Assembly (NCBI GenBank): GCA_963809385.1
Contig: CAWEJL010000008.1
Coordinates: 37,636 to 101,635, forward strand
Source of the DNA: JAKAIY01 sp963809385
GTDB taxonomy: Bacteria > Chloroflexota > Ktedonobacteria > Ktedonobacterales > JADMIN01
Direction: 5' to 3'
DNA: 64,000 nucleotides
Made by a program: the position numbers and the translations under genes. The notes under the pieces are model-generated. The model worked only from the letters and a program-made list of their open reading frames with translations. It did no database searches and was not told where the DNA came from. Positions 52,701-61,662 of this stretch are shown here, piece by piece; position 1 is the stretch's first letter; every line of letters starts with the position of its first letter.

Positions 52701-53399
52701 TTAGTGCGCGGAGCACTGCACGCCCGGCACCGCCAGGATGCGCGAGCCGACGTCGGGCCGCTCGACACGCTGGTTGAGCTTGCCTGTATCTACCTGCACA
52801 TTGCCGCTCTTGTCGAACGACATCTCGAACCGGTCGAGGCTGCGCGGCGCGGGGCCGTCGAGATACTCGCCGTCAATGTTGTAGTGGGAGCCGTGGCACG
52901 GGCATTTGAAGCTGTTGCAGTCGTTGCGGAACGGCACCTTGCAGCCCAGATGCACGCAGACCTGATAGAGCGCCGCCCAGTACGTTCCGTCGGGGTCCGC
53001 GACCCAGTTCTCCGCGGCCATCGCGTTGTCGAGCGTCGAGCCGCTCAGCAGGAAATCTGTGCTGCCCCCCGGCTTTAGGTGCATGATGTAGCTCTTGGCG
53101 GCGGACTCGTAGAACATGCCCGCCTGGTCAATCGCGAACGCCTTCTGCTCGGCGGCGGGATACGCCGATTTCGCCTTCAGGACGATGACCGAGCCAAACT
53201 GGCCCGCGAGGTTCGGGTAGAACATCGCGAGTCCCCCGACGACGCCTTCTATCGCGACGAGGCCCACGGTCATGCCCACCGCACGGCGCAATACTTGCCG
53301 CCGGCTGATGCCGCGCCGCGAAAGCTCGGCGGATTCGGCGCCGCCCCCGCTGAGGACCTCGTATTCTTGTGGTGTGCGTGGTGTCTGATTACTGCTCAT
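52701..53399 (-). CDS. qcrA: Rieske [2Fe-2S] protein of the bc complex
   Basis: The protein has 232 residues. A twin-arginine-like N-terminus (RRGISRRQVLRRAVGM) and one membrane segment (GLVAIEGVVGGLAMFYPNLA) precede the Rieske fold with CVHLGCKVPF and CPCHGSHYN (both Cys-x-His pairs and the disulfide cysteines). It accepts electrons from menaquinol in the Qo site and passes them to the cytochrome. The C-terminus VPGVQCSAH is short. It lies 63 bp before the cytochrome c-cupredoxin gene. Confidence 0.93.
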   Translation of the reverse strand: MSSNQTPRTPQEYEVLSGGGAESAELSRRGISRRQVLRRAVGMTVGLVAIEGVVGGLAMFYPNLAGQFGSVIVLKAKSAYPAAEQKAFAIDQAGMFYESAAKSYIMHLKPGGSTDFLLSGSTLDNAMAAENWVADPDGTYWAALYQVCVHLGCKVPFRNDCNSFKCPCHGSHYNIDGEYLDGPAPRSLDRFEMSFDKSGNVQVDTGKLNQRVERPDVGSRILAVPGVQCSAH

Positions 53400-53548
53400 A
53401 AGGCTTGCTTCTATCTGTTGTCGTTGTCGCTTCTGGCGACGCGCTCCGTGGGAGCGCGCCTGCTCTCGCGCCCGCGCGCGCCCCTGGGAGCCAGCCCGCT
53501 CGACCAGCGGTTCTCTCAGGGGCGCGGTTCACATCAACGGACCAGGAC

Positions 53549-54073
53549 CTAGAGATCGAAGAACAGTCCCTGCCAGGGCCAGATCCACTGCCAGCCGGAG
53601 CCCCGGAAGAAGCTGCCGATCAACACCGTCACCGCGAAGAACAGCGCGCAGATGGTAAAGAACGTGATCGAGAGCTTGCGGTCCTCATATGCGCGGCTGG
53701 GGTTGCGGTCCACATAGGGTAGCATCGCCAGCCCGACCAGCACGAAGCCTGGCAGCAGCACGCCCGCCACCGTCGGTGGGAAGTAGTGCAACTGCTCCTG
53801 AAGGCCGAGGAAGTACCACGGCGCCTTGGCCGGGTTCGGCGTCAGGTTCGGGTTCGAGTGATCGCGCAGCGGCGCATCCACCACGATTGATAGCATCGTG
53901 AGCACGACCGTCATCAGCAGCGCGGCCATGAATTCGCGCACCAGCAGGTGCGGCCACACGAAGACTGAGTCTTCGAGCTGGCGCTCGACACGGGTGATGG
54001 CTTCCTGCTTGACCACCGCCAGTGTGCGATAGCGCTTCTGCGTCGCCACTGGCCGTGGCTCGGTTGTCGTCAT
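53549..54073 (-). CDS. cytochrome b C-terminal subunit (subunit IV type)
   Basis: The 174-residue protein has three hydrophobic segments: LVREFMAALLMTVVLTMLSI, the ...HYFPPTVAGVLLPGFVLVGL segment and TFFTICALFFAVTVLIGSFF. The NPNLTPNPAKAPWYFLGLQE loop (PEWY-like APWYF at the Qo site) identifies it as the subunit IV-like half of a split cytochrome b. It follows the b6-type gene after 52 bp. Confidence 0.9.
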   Translation of the reverse strand: MTTTEPRPVATQKRYRTLAVVKQEAITRVERQLEDSVFVWPHLLVREFMAALLMTVVLTMLSIVVDAPLRDHSNPNLTPNPAKAPWYFLGLQEQLHYFPPTVAGVLLPGFVLVGLAMLPYVDRNPSRAYEDRKLSITFFTICALFFAVTVLIGSFFRGSGWQWIWPWQGLFFDL

Positions 54074-54125
54074 CTCACCACTCTCCTTTGCGGGTCCTCC
54101 GCCTCACGGCGTCCGCGGCGCTCAT

Positions 54126-54944
54126 TCAGCGACTGCCAGTCGCGACCGGCTCGCCAGCGACCTCGGCCCGCGCGGCCTCGATCTCGCGACGTGACGCCGG
54201 CGGAGGCCCAGCCTCGCCGCCATCCTTACGGATGCGCCAGAAGTGGACCGCCATCATGATCGCGCCGACCAATGGCAGGCCGATGACATGCAGCGTGTAG
54301 AAGCGGATCAGTGTTGGCCCGCCCACACCGACCGGCTGCCCGGTGAGGAAGTTGTGCGTCTGCGTGCCGAAGATCGGCGCGTAGGACGCCATGTTGGAGC
54401 CGACGGTGATCGCCCAGTAGCCAATCTGGTCCCACGGCAGAAGGTATCCCGTGAAGCTGAGGAGCAGCGTCACCAGGAAGAGCACCACGCCCACGACCCA
54501 GTTGAATTCCCGTGGCGGCTTGTAGGCGCCGTGATAGAACACGCGGATCATGTGCAGCGTGACGGTGATTACCATCAAGTGCGCCGCCCAGCGGTGCATG
54601 TTGCGCACCAGATTGCCGAACACCACCGCGCTGTTGATCTGCTGGATGTCCGCGTACGCCACCGTCTGTTCGGGGACGAAGTAGAACATCAGGAACACGC
54701 CGGTGATCGTCAGCACCAGGAAGAGGAAGAAGGACAGACCGCCCAGACACCACGTGTAGGTGATCTTCATCGCCTTGCGGCTCACCTTGACGGGGTGCAG
54801 GTGCAAGAACACGTTGCCCATCATGACGAGCGACTGGTTCAGCGGGGTGTCGGGGTAGCCGTGGCGGAAGATCGAGCGCCACACCTGGCTTTCCGTCACC
54901 GTGGACCATGCCTGGTCAAGCAGGCCCTTATTGCTCGTGCTCAC
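54126..54944 (-). CDS. qcrB: cytochrome b N-terminal subunit (b6 type)
   Basis: The 272-residue protein has four main membrane helices. Heme ligands are in NMHRWAAHLMVITVTLHMIR and TLHVIGLPLVGAIMMAVHFW. LLLSFTGYLLPWDQIGYWAI is the Qo-site helix. The C-terminal 30 residues are charged. It binds two b hemes and, with subunit IV and the Rieske protein, forms a menaquinol-oxidising bc complex. It is the first gene of the operon, which extends leftward to about 49.6 kb. Confidence 0.93.
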   Translation of the reverse strand: MSTSNKGLLDQAWSTVTESQVWRSIFRHGYPDTPLNQSLVMMGNVFLHLHPVKVSRKAMKITYTWCLGGLSFFLFLVLTITGVFLMFYFVPEQTVAYADIQQINSAVVFGNLVRNMHRWAAHLMVITVTLHMIRVFYHGAYKPPREFNWVVGVVLFLVTLLLSFTGYLLPWDQIGYWAITVGSNMASYAPIFGTQTHNFLTGQPVGVGGPTLIRFYTLHVIGLPLVGAIMMAVHFWRIRKDGGEAGPPPASRREIEAARAEVAGEPVATGSR

Positions 54945-55239
54945 ACTGCCTCCTCTAGCGGGATACCCGGATGGATGGCTCGCGATGCGTCGCTGGCGCG
55001 AAGCGCCTCTGAAGCGGAAATGATTGCGAGAGAATCAGAAACGAATGGATTGACCGTCTGGTGATACACATCTGGGCGCGGCGTCTCCGCAAGAGACGCG
55101 CCAGCGCCACCAACGTTTCATGCTAGCAAACGCGCCGCGTATTTGCAACGCGCTTGCCCCCTTTGGGTCAATCCAGCTCTGTCCAGATCAATGTGATAAC
55201 CCCGACGCGCGATGTTCATGGAGTAGAAACGGTCGGGCG

Positions 55240-55282
55240 CCCTGGCGCGTATCGCGCGGGAACCTGGCGATACGCGCCAGGG
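55240..55282. repeat. 16-bp perfect inverted repeat in the bc-operon leader
   Basis: Arms CCCTGGCGCGTATCGC and GCGATACGCGCCAGGG with an 11-nt loop, followed by TATAC. It could act as an RNA stem in the leader or as a protein site. Confidence 0.75.
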
Positions 55283-55380
55283 TATACAGGCAGAGGACTC
55301 GCGCCATCACAATCTGGACACGCCAGGCGGATCAGTACAGCCTGACAACCTACAGTCTACTCGACTCTCCCCTGCCGTTC

Positions 55381-55403
55381 ATCAGGTGTATACCTGATTT
55401 TTT
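55381..55403 (+). terminator. hairpin with T-run
   Basis: ATCAGGT, 4-nt loop, ACCTGAT followed by six T. It is an intrinsic-terminator shape on the plus strand, although no plus-strand gene precedes it. Confidence 0.45.
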
Positions 55404-55461
55404 CGTCGTGGCGAGGAGTCGCGACCTACCAGACGCGTGTGATGCGCGTGTGATGTGCGGA

Positions 55462-55509
55462 AAGGGCACGATACACGGCGCTACCACGAGCGCCGTGTAT
55501 CGTGCCCTT
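55462..55509. terminator. long perfect hairpin, 21-bp stem
   Basis: Arms of 21 nt (starting AAGGGCACGATACACG) with a 6-nt loop and perfect pairing, ending with CCCTTTCC on the minus strand. It follows the otsA hairpin at once and may form a second terminator for otsA. Confidence 0.75.
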
Positions 55510-55514
55510 ATCGA

Positions 55515-55549
55515 AACAACCGCGCGCGGAGAGGCCGCGCGCGGTTGTT
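55515..55549 (-). terminator. terminator hairpin of the trehalose-phosphate synthase gene
   Basis: Arms AACAACCGCGCGCGG and CCGCGCGCGGTTGTT with a 5-nt loop, 17 bp after the otsA stop. GTTGTTTCG follows on the minus strand. Confidence 0.75.
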
Positions 55550-55565
55550 GGTGATCGTCCGCGCC

Positions 55566-57299
55566 TTAGGAGAAGCTCGCCAGCGCGTCACGTGGTTGCT
55601 GCGCATGGTTGTTCGAGGCCAGCTCGGCCGCCCCGGCGTTATCCAGCGCCCCAGCCTCATCCGCCGCGCCGTGCGCGTGCGCCGCTTCCAGCGCGACCCG
55701 TGGGCGGGCCGTCTGCGCCGCCAGGTCGTGGAGTTGCGCCTGGAGCCACTGCGCGGCGCTCTCACGCATCAGCACGTTGACCAGCTCCGCCGCGCGGGTC
55801 TGGCGCTCGCGACGTGGCATCGTTAGCGCTTCATACAGCGCGTTAGCGATGGCCTGCGTGTCTGTCGGCGGCACACCTAGCACATACTGGCCAAGCTGCT
55901 CGTAGGCGCCCGCCGTGCGTGAGAGCACGACTACGCCCTTCTGCTCGTTGACCAGCGCGGCTTCCTTGACGACCAGATTCATGCCGTCAATCAGCGGGTT
56001 GACCAGCAGCGCGTCATACTCACGCATCAGCGCCAGCGCGCGCGCGCGGTCATTGCCAAAGACCGCGATAATCGGCTGCCAGCTCGGCGTGCCGAAACGT
56101 TTGTTGATGCGCGTGATCGTCGCCTTGGTCTCGCGCATCACCGCGCGGTACTCCGGCAGCCCCTCACGCGAGGGTACCAGCAGCGCGATGAACGTGACCC
56201 GCTCACGCAGCCGCTTATGCTCGATCAGCATGCGCTCGAACGCGCGGAAGCCGGTGATGATATTCTTCGTCGGCTCCACGCGGTCCACCCGCAGGATGAT
56301 CTTGTGGTCAGAAGTGGGTCGCGCCTTCGCCAGCAGCGCGCTGGTCTCGGGGTCGGTGTGCCCGTTCGCCTGGGAGAACACCTCAGACGGCGTGGCGGCG
56401 ATCGGATAGACACGCGCGCTCGTCCGGCGGCCCTCCACCAGCAGCGCGCCGGTCTCGTTGGGACGGCGCTGCGTCGGGTCGGCGTCGGGCAGGAAGCGCC
56501 GCGCGCCGTCCACGAAGTTGCGCGCGTCGCGCTCCGTCTGGAACCCGGCGATGTCGTTCGCCGCCAGTCCGGAGAAGATCGCCTGCGTGACACTCTCGGG
56601 CAGTAGCTCCCAGTAGCGCGGCTCCGGCCAGGGAATGTGGACGAAGTGCGCTAGTCGCGCCCACGGCAGATGTTCGCGCACAATGCCCGGCGCCAGGTAG
56701 AGGTGGTAGTCCTGGAACATCACAGGCGTCTGATCGCCGGTTAGCTCCAGCTCGCGCAGCGTCGCGCGGGCCACCGCCTCATTGACGGCGCGATAGCCCT
56801 CATCCCAGTCGGTCAGCGCCCGCGCCGAAACTGGCGAGACGCCCGGCTGCAGAAGGTAGTGCTGCGTGAACCACAGCACCTGATTGCTAATGCCGTCATA
56901 GTAGCGGCGGTAGACCTCTTCCGGCATATCCACCAGCCGCAGCGAAATGTTCGGGAAGGCGTCCAGTGTGGGCGCGATCCGGCTGGCGTTAGCCCGCGCG
57001 AACTCGCGGTCGGCCTCGTTCATCGCCAGCGCGATCCATGTCACCGGGCGTCCCTGTGTGGCGGCCAGGAGGCCGCTAACGACACCGCCCGCGCCGGGGC
57101 TTCCTATCAATTCGCCCGTCTCCGGGTCACGCTCGAAGTTCACTGGGCCGCGGTTGCTGACGATGATGATGCGCTCGCCATCTTGGCGATCGTCGCCTAT
57201 CCCGTCAGCGCGCTTGCTCTCACCCATCCCATCCTTGCGTATCCTCGTGGCGCCGCGCGTAAAGCTGTCGCTTGCCGCGAGGTCTTGTTTCCACGTCAT
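55566..57299 (-). CDS. otsA: alpha,alpha-trehalose-phosphate synthase (UDP-forming)
   Basis: The GT20 enzyme makes trehalose 6-phosphate from a nucleotide sugar and glucose 6-phosphate. It has 577 residues, with AGGAGG 7 nt before ATG 57299. Seen are IIIVSNRGPVNFERD, PGAGGVVSGLLA, the VMFQDYHLYLAPGIVREHLP acceptor region, RVDRVEPTKNIITGFRAFER (donor site) and MNLVVKEAALVNEQKGVVVL. The C-terminal 60 residues are Ala-rich and not part of the domain. No otsB phosphatase is adjacent, so the second step is encoded elsewhere. Trehalose is likely used for stress protection. Confidence 0.92.
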   Translation of the reverse strand: MTWKQDLAASDSFTRGATRIRKDGMGESKRADGIGDDRQDGERIIIVSNRGPVNFERDPETGELIGSPGAGGVVSGLLAATQGRPVTWIALAMNEADREFARANASRIAPTLDAFPNISLRLVDMPEEVYRRYYDGISNQVLWFTQHYLLQPGVSPVSARALTDWDEGYRAVNEAVARATLRELELTGDQTPVMFQDYHLYLAPGIVREHLPWARLAHFVHIPWPEPRYWELLPESVTQAIFSGLAANDIAGFQTERDARNFVDGARRFLPDADPTQRRPNETGALLVEGRRTSARVYPIAATPSEVFSQANGHTDPETSALLAKARPTSDHKIILRVDRVEPTKNIITGFRAFERMLIEHKRLRERVTFIALLVPSREGLPEYRAVMRETKATITRINKRFGTPSWQPIIAVFGNDRARALALMREYDALLVNPLIDGMNLVVKEAALVNEQKGVVVLSRTAGAYEQLGQYVLGVPPTDTQAIANALYEALTMPRRERQTRAAELVNVLMRESAAQWLQAQLHDLAAQTARPRVALEAAHAHGAADEAGALDNAGAAELASNNHAQQPRDALASFS

Positions 57300-57617
57300 T
57301 TGAGAACCTCCTCTTCTCGTGCGCTTCCTCTTGAATGCGCTTGCATGTTTTTATTTCCAATGTAGAGCATCGCATACGAGCCTAAGACCGATGTGATACA
57401 AAACTGAGATGAACATAAGAGATGGCGCTGACTCGCTCGCCTACGCGCGCGTGGGTGGGCGAGATGGTGTGGAATCGCGTTGGCGCCCGCATTTGTTCCC
57501 ACATTTGTTTAGGATATGCCGGGTCATGGTCGGATCCAGGCGCTCCGGCGAGATGGCGTACAATAAATCCTGACGCCGCGCTGGCGGGCGCGGCGCGGAT
57601 CAGAAGGCGAACACTGC
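57300..57617. other. divergent promoter region between otsA and the two-component system
   Basis: This 318-bp spacer is more AT-rich than the rest around 57340-57425 (TTTTTATTTCCAATG). No gene was seen. It should carry promoters for otsA (leftward) and the response regulator (rightward). No clear operator was recognised. Confidence 0.45.
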
Positions 57618-58313
57618 ATGAAAGCCCATATTCTTGCCGTTGATGACGACAAACGCATTACCCAAACGTGGCGGCGCGCGCTGGCGTATGAAGGGTATAG
57701 TGTTGATGTGGCCCACACGGGGAGCGACGCGCTAGCCAAAGCGTTGGAGCATCCGCCTGATCTGTATATTCTCGATGTGATGCTGCCTGGCATGACCGGT
57801 TTCGAGATCTGCCAGCGGCTGCGCGCTTCAGGCGATCAGACGCCGATTCTGATGATTACCGCGCGCGACGCCGTGACTGACCGCGTCAAGGGGTTGGATA
57901 CCGGCGCCGATGACTACCTGGTGAAGCCTGTGCAGCTGGCGGAGCTGACGGCGCGCGTGCGCGCGCTCCTGCGACGCCGTAATCCGGAGCAGGCGGAGGT
58001 GCTGCGCTTCGCTGATATCGAGCTGGACACCGGCTCCCGCATGGCGCGACGCGGCAAGCGCGAGATCGAGCTTTCCACCACCGAATACGAGCTGCTGGCG
58101 CTGTTCATGCGCCGCCCGCGCCAGGTGCTCACGCGCGATATCATCATGGAGCGGGTCTGGGGCTATGACTTTGGCGGCGCGTCGAACGTGCTGGAGGTCT
58201 ACGTCGGCTACCTGCGCGGCAAGCTGGAGGCGGGCGGCGAGCCCCGGCTGATTCACACCGTGCGCGGCGCGGGCTATGTGTTGCGTGAGAAGAGTGAGAA
58301 ATCCGAAGGGTGA
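57618..58313 (+). CDS. OmpR/PhoB-family response regulator
   Basis: The 231-residue protein has a receiver domain (VDDDKRI at the acidic pocket, phosphorylated Asp53 in LYILDVMLPG, conserved Lys in DYLVKPV) and a winged-helix domain (RHEIELSTTEYELLALFMRRP region; ITMERVWGYDF-like IIMERVWGYDFGGASNVLEV, then HTVRGAGYVLR). The stop overlaps the kinase gene start by 4 bp (GTGA), coupling translation. Targets are unknown. Confidence 0.93.
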   Translation: MKAHILAVDDDKRITQTWRRALAYEGYSVDVAHTGSDALAKALEHPPDLYILDVMLPGMTGFEICQRLRASGDQTPILMITARDAVTDRVKGLDTGADDYLVKPVQLAELTARVRALLRRRNPEQAEVLRFADIELDTGSRMARRGKREIELSTTEYELLALFMRRPRQVLTRDIIMERVWGYDFGGASNVLEVYVGYLRGKLEAGGEPRLIHTVRGAGYVLREKSEKSEG

Positions 58314-60667
58314 CCTACCAGCGCGCGGAGAAGGCAGGCGGCGCGATGGACGAGCGCAATGAGAAGAATGGCAAGCGGACGTCCCCCCGCATAGCGCGAC
58401 CCGCGTGGTACGACGCTGGGCGGGCGCCGTTTGCGCGCGCGCGCGACTGGCTCGCCCAGCGCCTCTCGATCCGCCAGCGGCTAACACTCTGGTACGCCAG
58501 TCTGCTCACCTTGATTCTCACTGTGCTGAGCGCGGTGACGTTCGCCGTGGCGCAGAACCAGATTCAGAGCAACCTAAACGCTGACATCCGCGTGCGCGCC
58601 ATCTCCATCGCCAACGCCCTCCAGCATGAGGAATACACCTCCTCCGGCGGGTCCGCTGTGCTGCAGCCGACAGCGACGTCCGCCCCTGGCGCGACCCCAG
58701 TCGTGACTGTGACACCCGGCGGCTCTCCGACCCCGACCGATACCCCAATACCCAACTCGACACCTGACCCAGCCACCAACGCCGCCATCCAGCGCCAGCT
58801 CACCGTGAGTGTGCCAGCCGCGCTGGGCCGCCTCGATCTCGGCTTCGAGGTGCTCGACACGCGCGGACGGCTGAAGTACCTGGCCCCCTCGCTCAATGGG
58901 CGCGCGCTGCCCATCAATTATGCCGTGGTGGACGGCGCGCTGCGCGGACAGCCCGGCGCGTACACCGCTCGCTCGGATGGCGCCCTGCTCTCCGTCTATG
59001 CCCAACCAATCATGATAGACAGCCGGGCGCTCGCCCGCGACGCCGCGCCCAGCGCGACTTCCCACGTCACCACGCCCTCAATCAGCCCGAGCGCCCAGCA
59101 GGTCATCGGCGTCGTGCTGGTGGCGAAATCGCAGGATGATGTCAATAACGCCCTCAGCACGCTCCTGCGTATCCTACTGATTGGTGAGCTGATCGCCATC
59201 TTCTGCGCCACGCTGGGCGGCTGGCTGATCGCTGAGAATGGCCTGCGCCCGATCGCTACCATCACGCGCGCCGCCAGCGCCATCGCGCGGAACGCCAGCG
59301 CGGCGGACCTCGGCACGCGGGTCGTCTATCGCGGCGCGAAGGACGAGGTCGGCGAGCTGGTCTCCACCTTCAACGACATGCTCGCCTCGATTCAGGAGAC
59401 CGCCGGGGCCCAGCGTCGCTTTGTCGCCGACGCCTCGCACGAGTTGCGCGCGCCGCTCACGACGATTCGCGGCAATCTAGAGCTGTTGCGCCAGGCGCCC
59501 GACCTCTCCGAGTCGGACCGCTCCGGCTTGCTGGATGACGCCTACCTGGAGGCTGAGCGCATGACCTCGCTGGTTGGTGATCTGCTGCTGCTGGCGCGGG
59601 TGGACGCGGCGGCGGCCAGCCACGGGCGGGGAGAGTCAGAGCTGCGCGAACAGCTCACGGGTCGCCGCGAGCCAGTCGAGATAGATCAACTCGCGATGGA
59701 CCTGTTGCGAGCGGGTCAGTCGCAGCTCCGAGCGTGGCACAAGCAGATCAAGCTCTCCGTCACGACGCTGGCGCCCGTAACGGTCATGGGGGACCCTGGC
59801 CAGCTGCGCCAGCTTGGCATGATCCTTCTGGATAACGCCATCAAATATACGCCCAACGGCGGCCAGATTCGTCTGGCGGTGACACAGACCGGCCCGCTGG
59901 TATCGCTGACGGTGAGTGATACGGGCATCGGCATCGCCCAGAAGGATTTCCCCCATATCTTTGACCGCTTCTATCGCGGTGACGAGGCGCGCGCGCGCGA
60001 CGAGCATGGCAGCGGCCTTGGCCTGGCTATCGCCCATTGGATCGCTGAGGCGCATCAGGGCGAGATCAAGGTCGAGAGCGAAGTGGGCAAGGGCAGCGTC
60101 TTTACCGTGCTGCTGCCAGTCGCGCGCCGCCTCTCCGACCAGTCCTCGCCGCGCATCGCCACTGGGCGGCGCAAGCGTGTCCGTCCGCGCGCGATTGCGC
60201 CGCTCTCGCTGGGCGCCATCCGCCCGCTGGCGCGGCTGGCGGCGTCCGTCTCGCGCCCGCGCGGCGAGGGCGAGCGCCTGGACGCGCCCGCCGAAAAGGC
60301 ATACGCGCGGCCCAAGCGCGTCGCTCAAGCCGTCCTCCGCCCGCGCCACCCGCGCCGAGCGAGCGCGCCGCTCGCCGCCAGTCCGGCCCGCCCCGCCCTG
60401 ATCGCTGAGGCCAGCGGCGTGTGGTGTTGCGCTCACGTCACGTCCAGATTGAACCCGATTGAAAAGGTACGCCAGCATGTGGCAATCCTTCGCACTGCCG
60501 GTCATCAACGGGTGTCTCAACGTCATGTTCGTGGTGGCGCTTGCGTTGTCCTTCGTGATGATTGTGCGCGACTCGCGACGTCCGCGCAGGATTCCGCTGT
60601 ATCCTGGCGATACTGGCGCCCAGACGCGCGCGCTCCTCGACGCAGACGCCTCGCCGCGTGTGGCTGA
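58310..60667 (+). CDS. membrane sensor histidine kinase with long C-terminal extension
   Basis: The frame opens at GTG 58310; ATG 58346 (MDERNEKNGK) is an alternative start. Two membrane helices (near residues 62-84 and 292-312) enclose an extracytoplasmic domain of about 200 residues with a Pro/Thr-rich insert (APGATPVVTV, TPTDTPIPNS). HAMP, HisKA (DASHELRAPLTTIRGNLELL), N-box NAIKYTPNGG, G1 DTGIGIA and G2 GSGLGLAIAHWIAEAHQGEI follow. After about residue 605 comes an Arg/Ala/Pro-rich tail that overlaps the next gene. One base shift near 60419 would end the protein at TGA 60460-60462 instead, just before the small membrane gene. Confidence 0.85.
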   Translation: MTYQRAEKAGGAMDERNEKNGKRTSPRIARPAWYDAGRAPFARARDWLAQRLSIRQRLTLWYASLLTLILTVLSAVTFAVAQNQIQSNLNADIRVRAISIANALQHEEYTSSGGSAVLQPTATSAPGATPVVTVTPGGSPTPTDTPIPNSTPDPATNAAIQRQLTVSVPAALGRLDLGFEVLDTRGRLKYLAPSLNGRALPINYAVVDGALRGQPGAYTARSDGALLSVYAQPIMIDSRALARDAAPSATSHVTTPSISPSAQQVIGVVLVAKSQDDVNNALSTLLRILLIGELIAIFCATLGGWLIAENGLRPIATITRAASAIARNASAADLGTRVVYRGAKDEVGELVSTFNDMLASIQETAGAQRRFVADASHELRAPLTTIRGNLELLRQAPDLSESDRSGLLDDAYLEAERMTSLVGDLLLLARVDAAAASHGRGESELREQLTGRREPVEIDQLAMDLLRAGQSQLRAWHKQIKLSVTTLAPVTVMGDPGQLRQLGMILLDNAIKYTPNGGQIRLAVTQTGPLVSLTVSDTGIGIAQKDFPHIFDRFYRGDEARARDEHGSGLGLAIAHWIAEAHQGEIKVESEVGKGSVFTVLLPVARRLSDQSSPRIATGRRKRVRPRAIAPLSLGAIRPLARLAASVSRPRGEGERLDAPAEKAYARPKRVAQAVLRPRHPRRASAPLAASPARPALIAEASGVWCCAHVTSRLNPIEKVRQHVAILRTAGHQRVSQRHVRGGACVVLRDDCARLATSAQDSAVSWRYWRPDARAPRRRRLAACG

Positions 60668-60869
60668 GGGCATCGTCCAGCGCAACAAGATTCTGGCGGT
60701 CAAAGCTTGCCGCGAGGAGACTGGAGCCAATCTGGCCGAAGCAGTAGCAGTGGTAGAGCGCCTGGAACGCGCGCTCTACCACGAGGGAGAGGCGGCCGTG
60801 CGCGCGCTCCTCGAAGCGGGGGGCGTCGCCTCGTGTCGCGGAAGCTATGGCCCGAGGCAGAATGATTGA
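60477..60869 (+). CDS. small membrane protein with L7/L12-like motif
   Basis: The product has 130 residues from ATG 60477 with AAAAGG 9 nt upstream. One N-terminal membrane helix (INGCLNVMFVVALALSFVMI) is followed by a cytoplasmic part. NKILAVKACREETGANLAEA, then VAVVERLE, resembles the KIxAIKxxRExTGxGLxEAK motif of the ribosomal L7/L12 C-terminal domain. Such membrane-anchored L7/L12-like proteins of unknown role occur in Chloroflexota and Actinobacteria. It probably follows the kinase in the same transcript. Confidence 0.6.
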   Translation: MWQSFALPVINGCLNVMFVVALALSFVMIVRDSRRPRRIPLYPGDTGAQTRALLDADASPRVAEGIVQRNKILAVKACREETGANLAEAVAVVERLERALYHEGEAAVRALLEAGGVASCRGSYGPRQND

Positions 60870-60966
60870 AGCAATCAAAGTCTACCGCGAGGAGCATCAG
60901 GTGGGACTGCGCAAGGGCAAAGCAGCGGTGCAAAGGCTAGCGCGCATGGTTAGCCTCACTATCTGA
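60847..60966 (+). CDS. 39-residue L7/L12-motif peptide
   Basis: The frame from ATG 60847 reads MARGRMIEAIKVYREEHQVG then LRKGKAAVQRLARM and ends in TGA at 60964-60966. This is a second copy of the motif seen in the preceding gene, overlapping its end in another frame. It is either a short independent protein or the displaced C-terminus of its neighbour. Confidence 0.45.
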   Translation: MARGRMIEAIKVYREEHQVGLRKGKAAVQRLARMVSLTI

Positions 60967-61089
60967 AAACTGAACAGCTAGGCGGCGCCTTCATTCCCTG
61001 GCAGCGCTCGATGGAAGGCAGCGCTCGATGGAAATGGAGGCGGCGGTGTCATATCTAGAAGCCTGCTCTTCCACCAGGAGTTTGGAGAT

Positions 61090-61548
61090 AGGGCGCAATC
61101 CTGTGGATCACTGGCGTCGTCCTGACGCTCCTGGGTTTGGCGCTGCTGATGGAACCTATTGCGCGCCGCTGCTGATCCCGGCTTCTCGCAGGTCGCTTTG
61201 CTGGCCTTCGCCGGCGTGCTGTGAAGCATCAGCCTGAGCTTTCGCGCCAGCGTAGACATCTGGGCGGCTCAGGCAACGACGGCGACTGGCTCCGTGCCGG
61301 GGCCTATACGCCGCTCCGCGCATGGAGCGCCGCCATGTTCTCGCTCTTCAACCGTGATCGCCTTCGCGGTGGTGATCGTATATGGCGGGGCCGTGCTCGC
61401 CTCAAACGTGCTCCCGCGCTGGGTGGGATGGGTATCCATCATCTATTCGCTGGGTGGACTGGTTCACCTGGCTGTCACCCAGACCTCATATCAGGTCATG
61501 CAGCACGCCGTGCTGATCGTGATCGGCATCCTCCTGCTCGTGTTGTGA
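61090..61548 (+). pseudogene. decayed multi-pass membrane protein
   Basis: Separate frames give membrane pieces in order: LWITGVVLTLLGLALLMEPI; SQVALLAFAGVLWSISLSFR; DIWAAQATTATGSVP; MFSLFN; and finally VIAFAVVIVYGGAVLASNVL, PRWVGWVSIIYSLGGLVHLA, ending VLIVIGILLLVL with TGA at 61546-61548. At least three frame changes are needed. The order and spacing suggest a DUF4386-like protein, but I cannot be sure of the family. Confidence 0.5.
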
Positions 61549-61602
61549 GGCAACAGGCTATAGCCGCCGCACGGAGGTGTTCACTCGCCTGATACCAGAC
61601 AG

Positions 61603-61648
61603 AAAAGCCCCGATTCCCTGGCGTATCGCCGTGGAAGCGGGGGCTTTG
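61603..61648 (-). terminator. terminator of the TetA-type MFS gene
   Basis: AAAGCCCC and GGGGGCTTT form a stem with a long loop. On the minus strand it follows the stop at 61663 by about 15 bp. Confidence 0.6.
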
Positions 61649-61662
61649 TACTGGCGGCGCGC

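Larger units (their letters stand above)
54945..55565. other. leader region of the cytochrome bc operon with several hairpins
   Basis: This stretch of about 620 bp lies between the otsA stop and the cytochrome b start; both genes are on the minus strand. No protein gene is supported. It contains four inverted repeats, listed separately. The part nearest the cytochrome gene (54945-55130) is the likely promoter or 5' leader. Confidence 0.6.
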
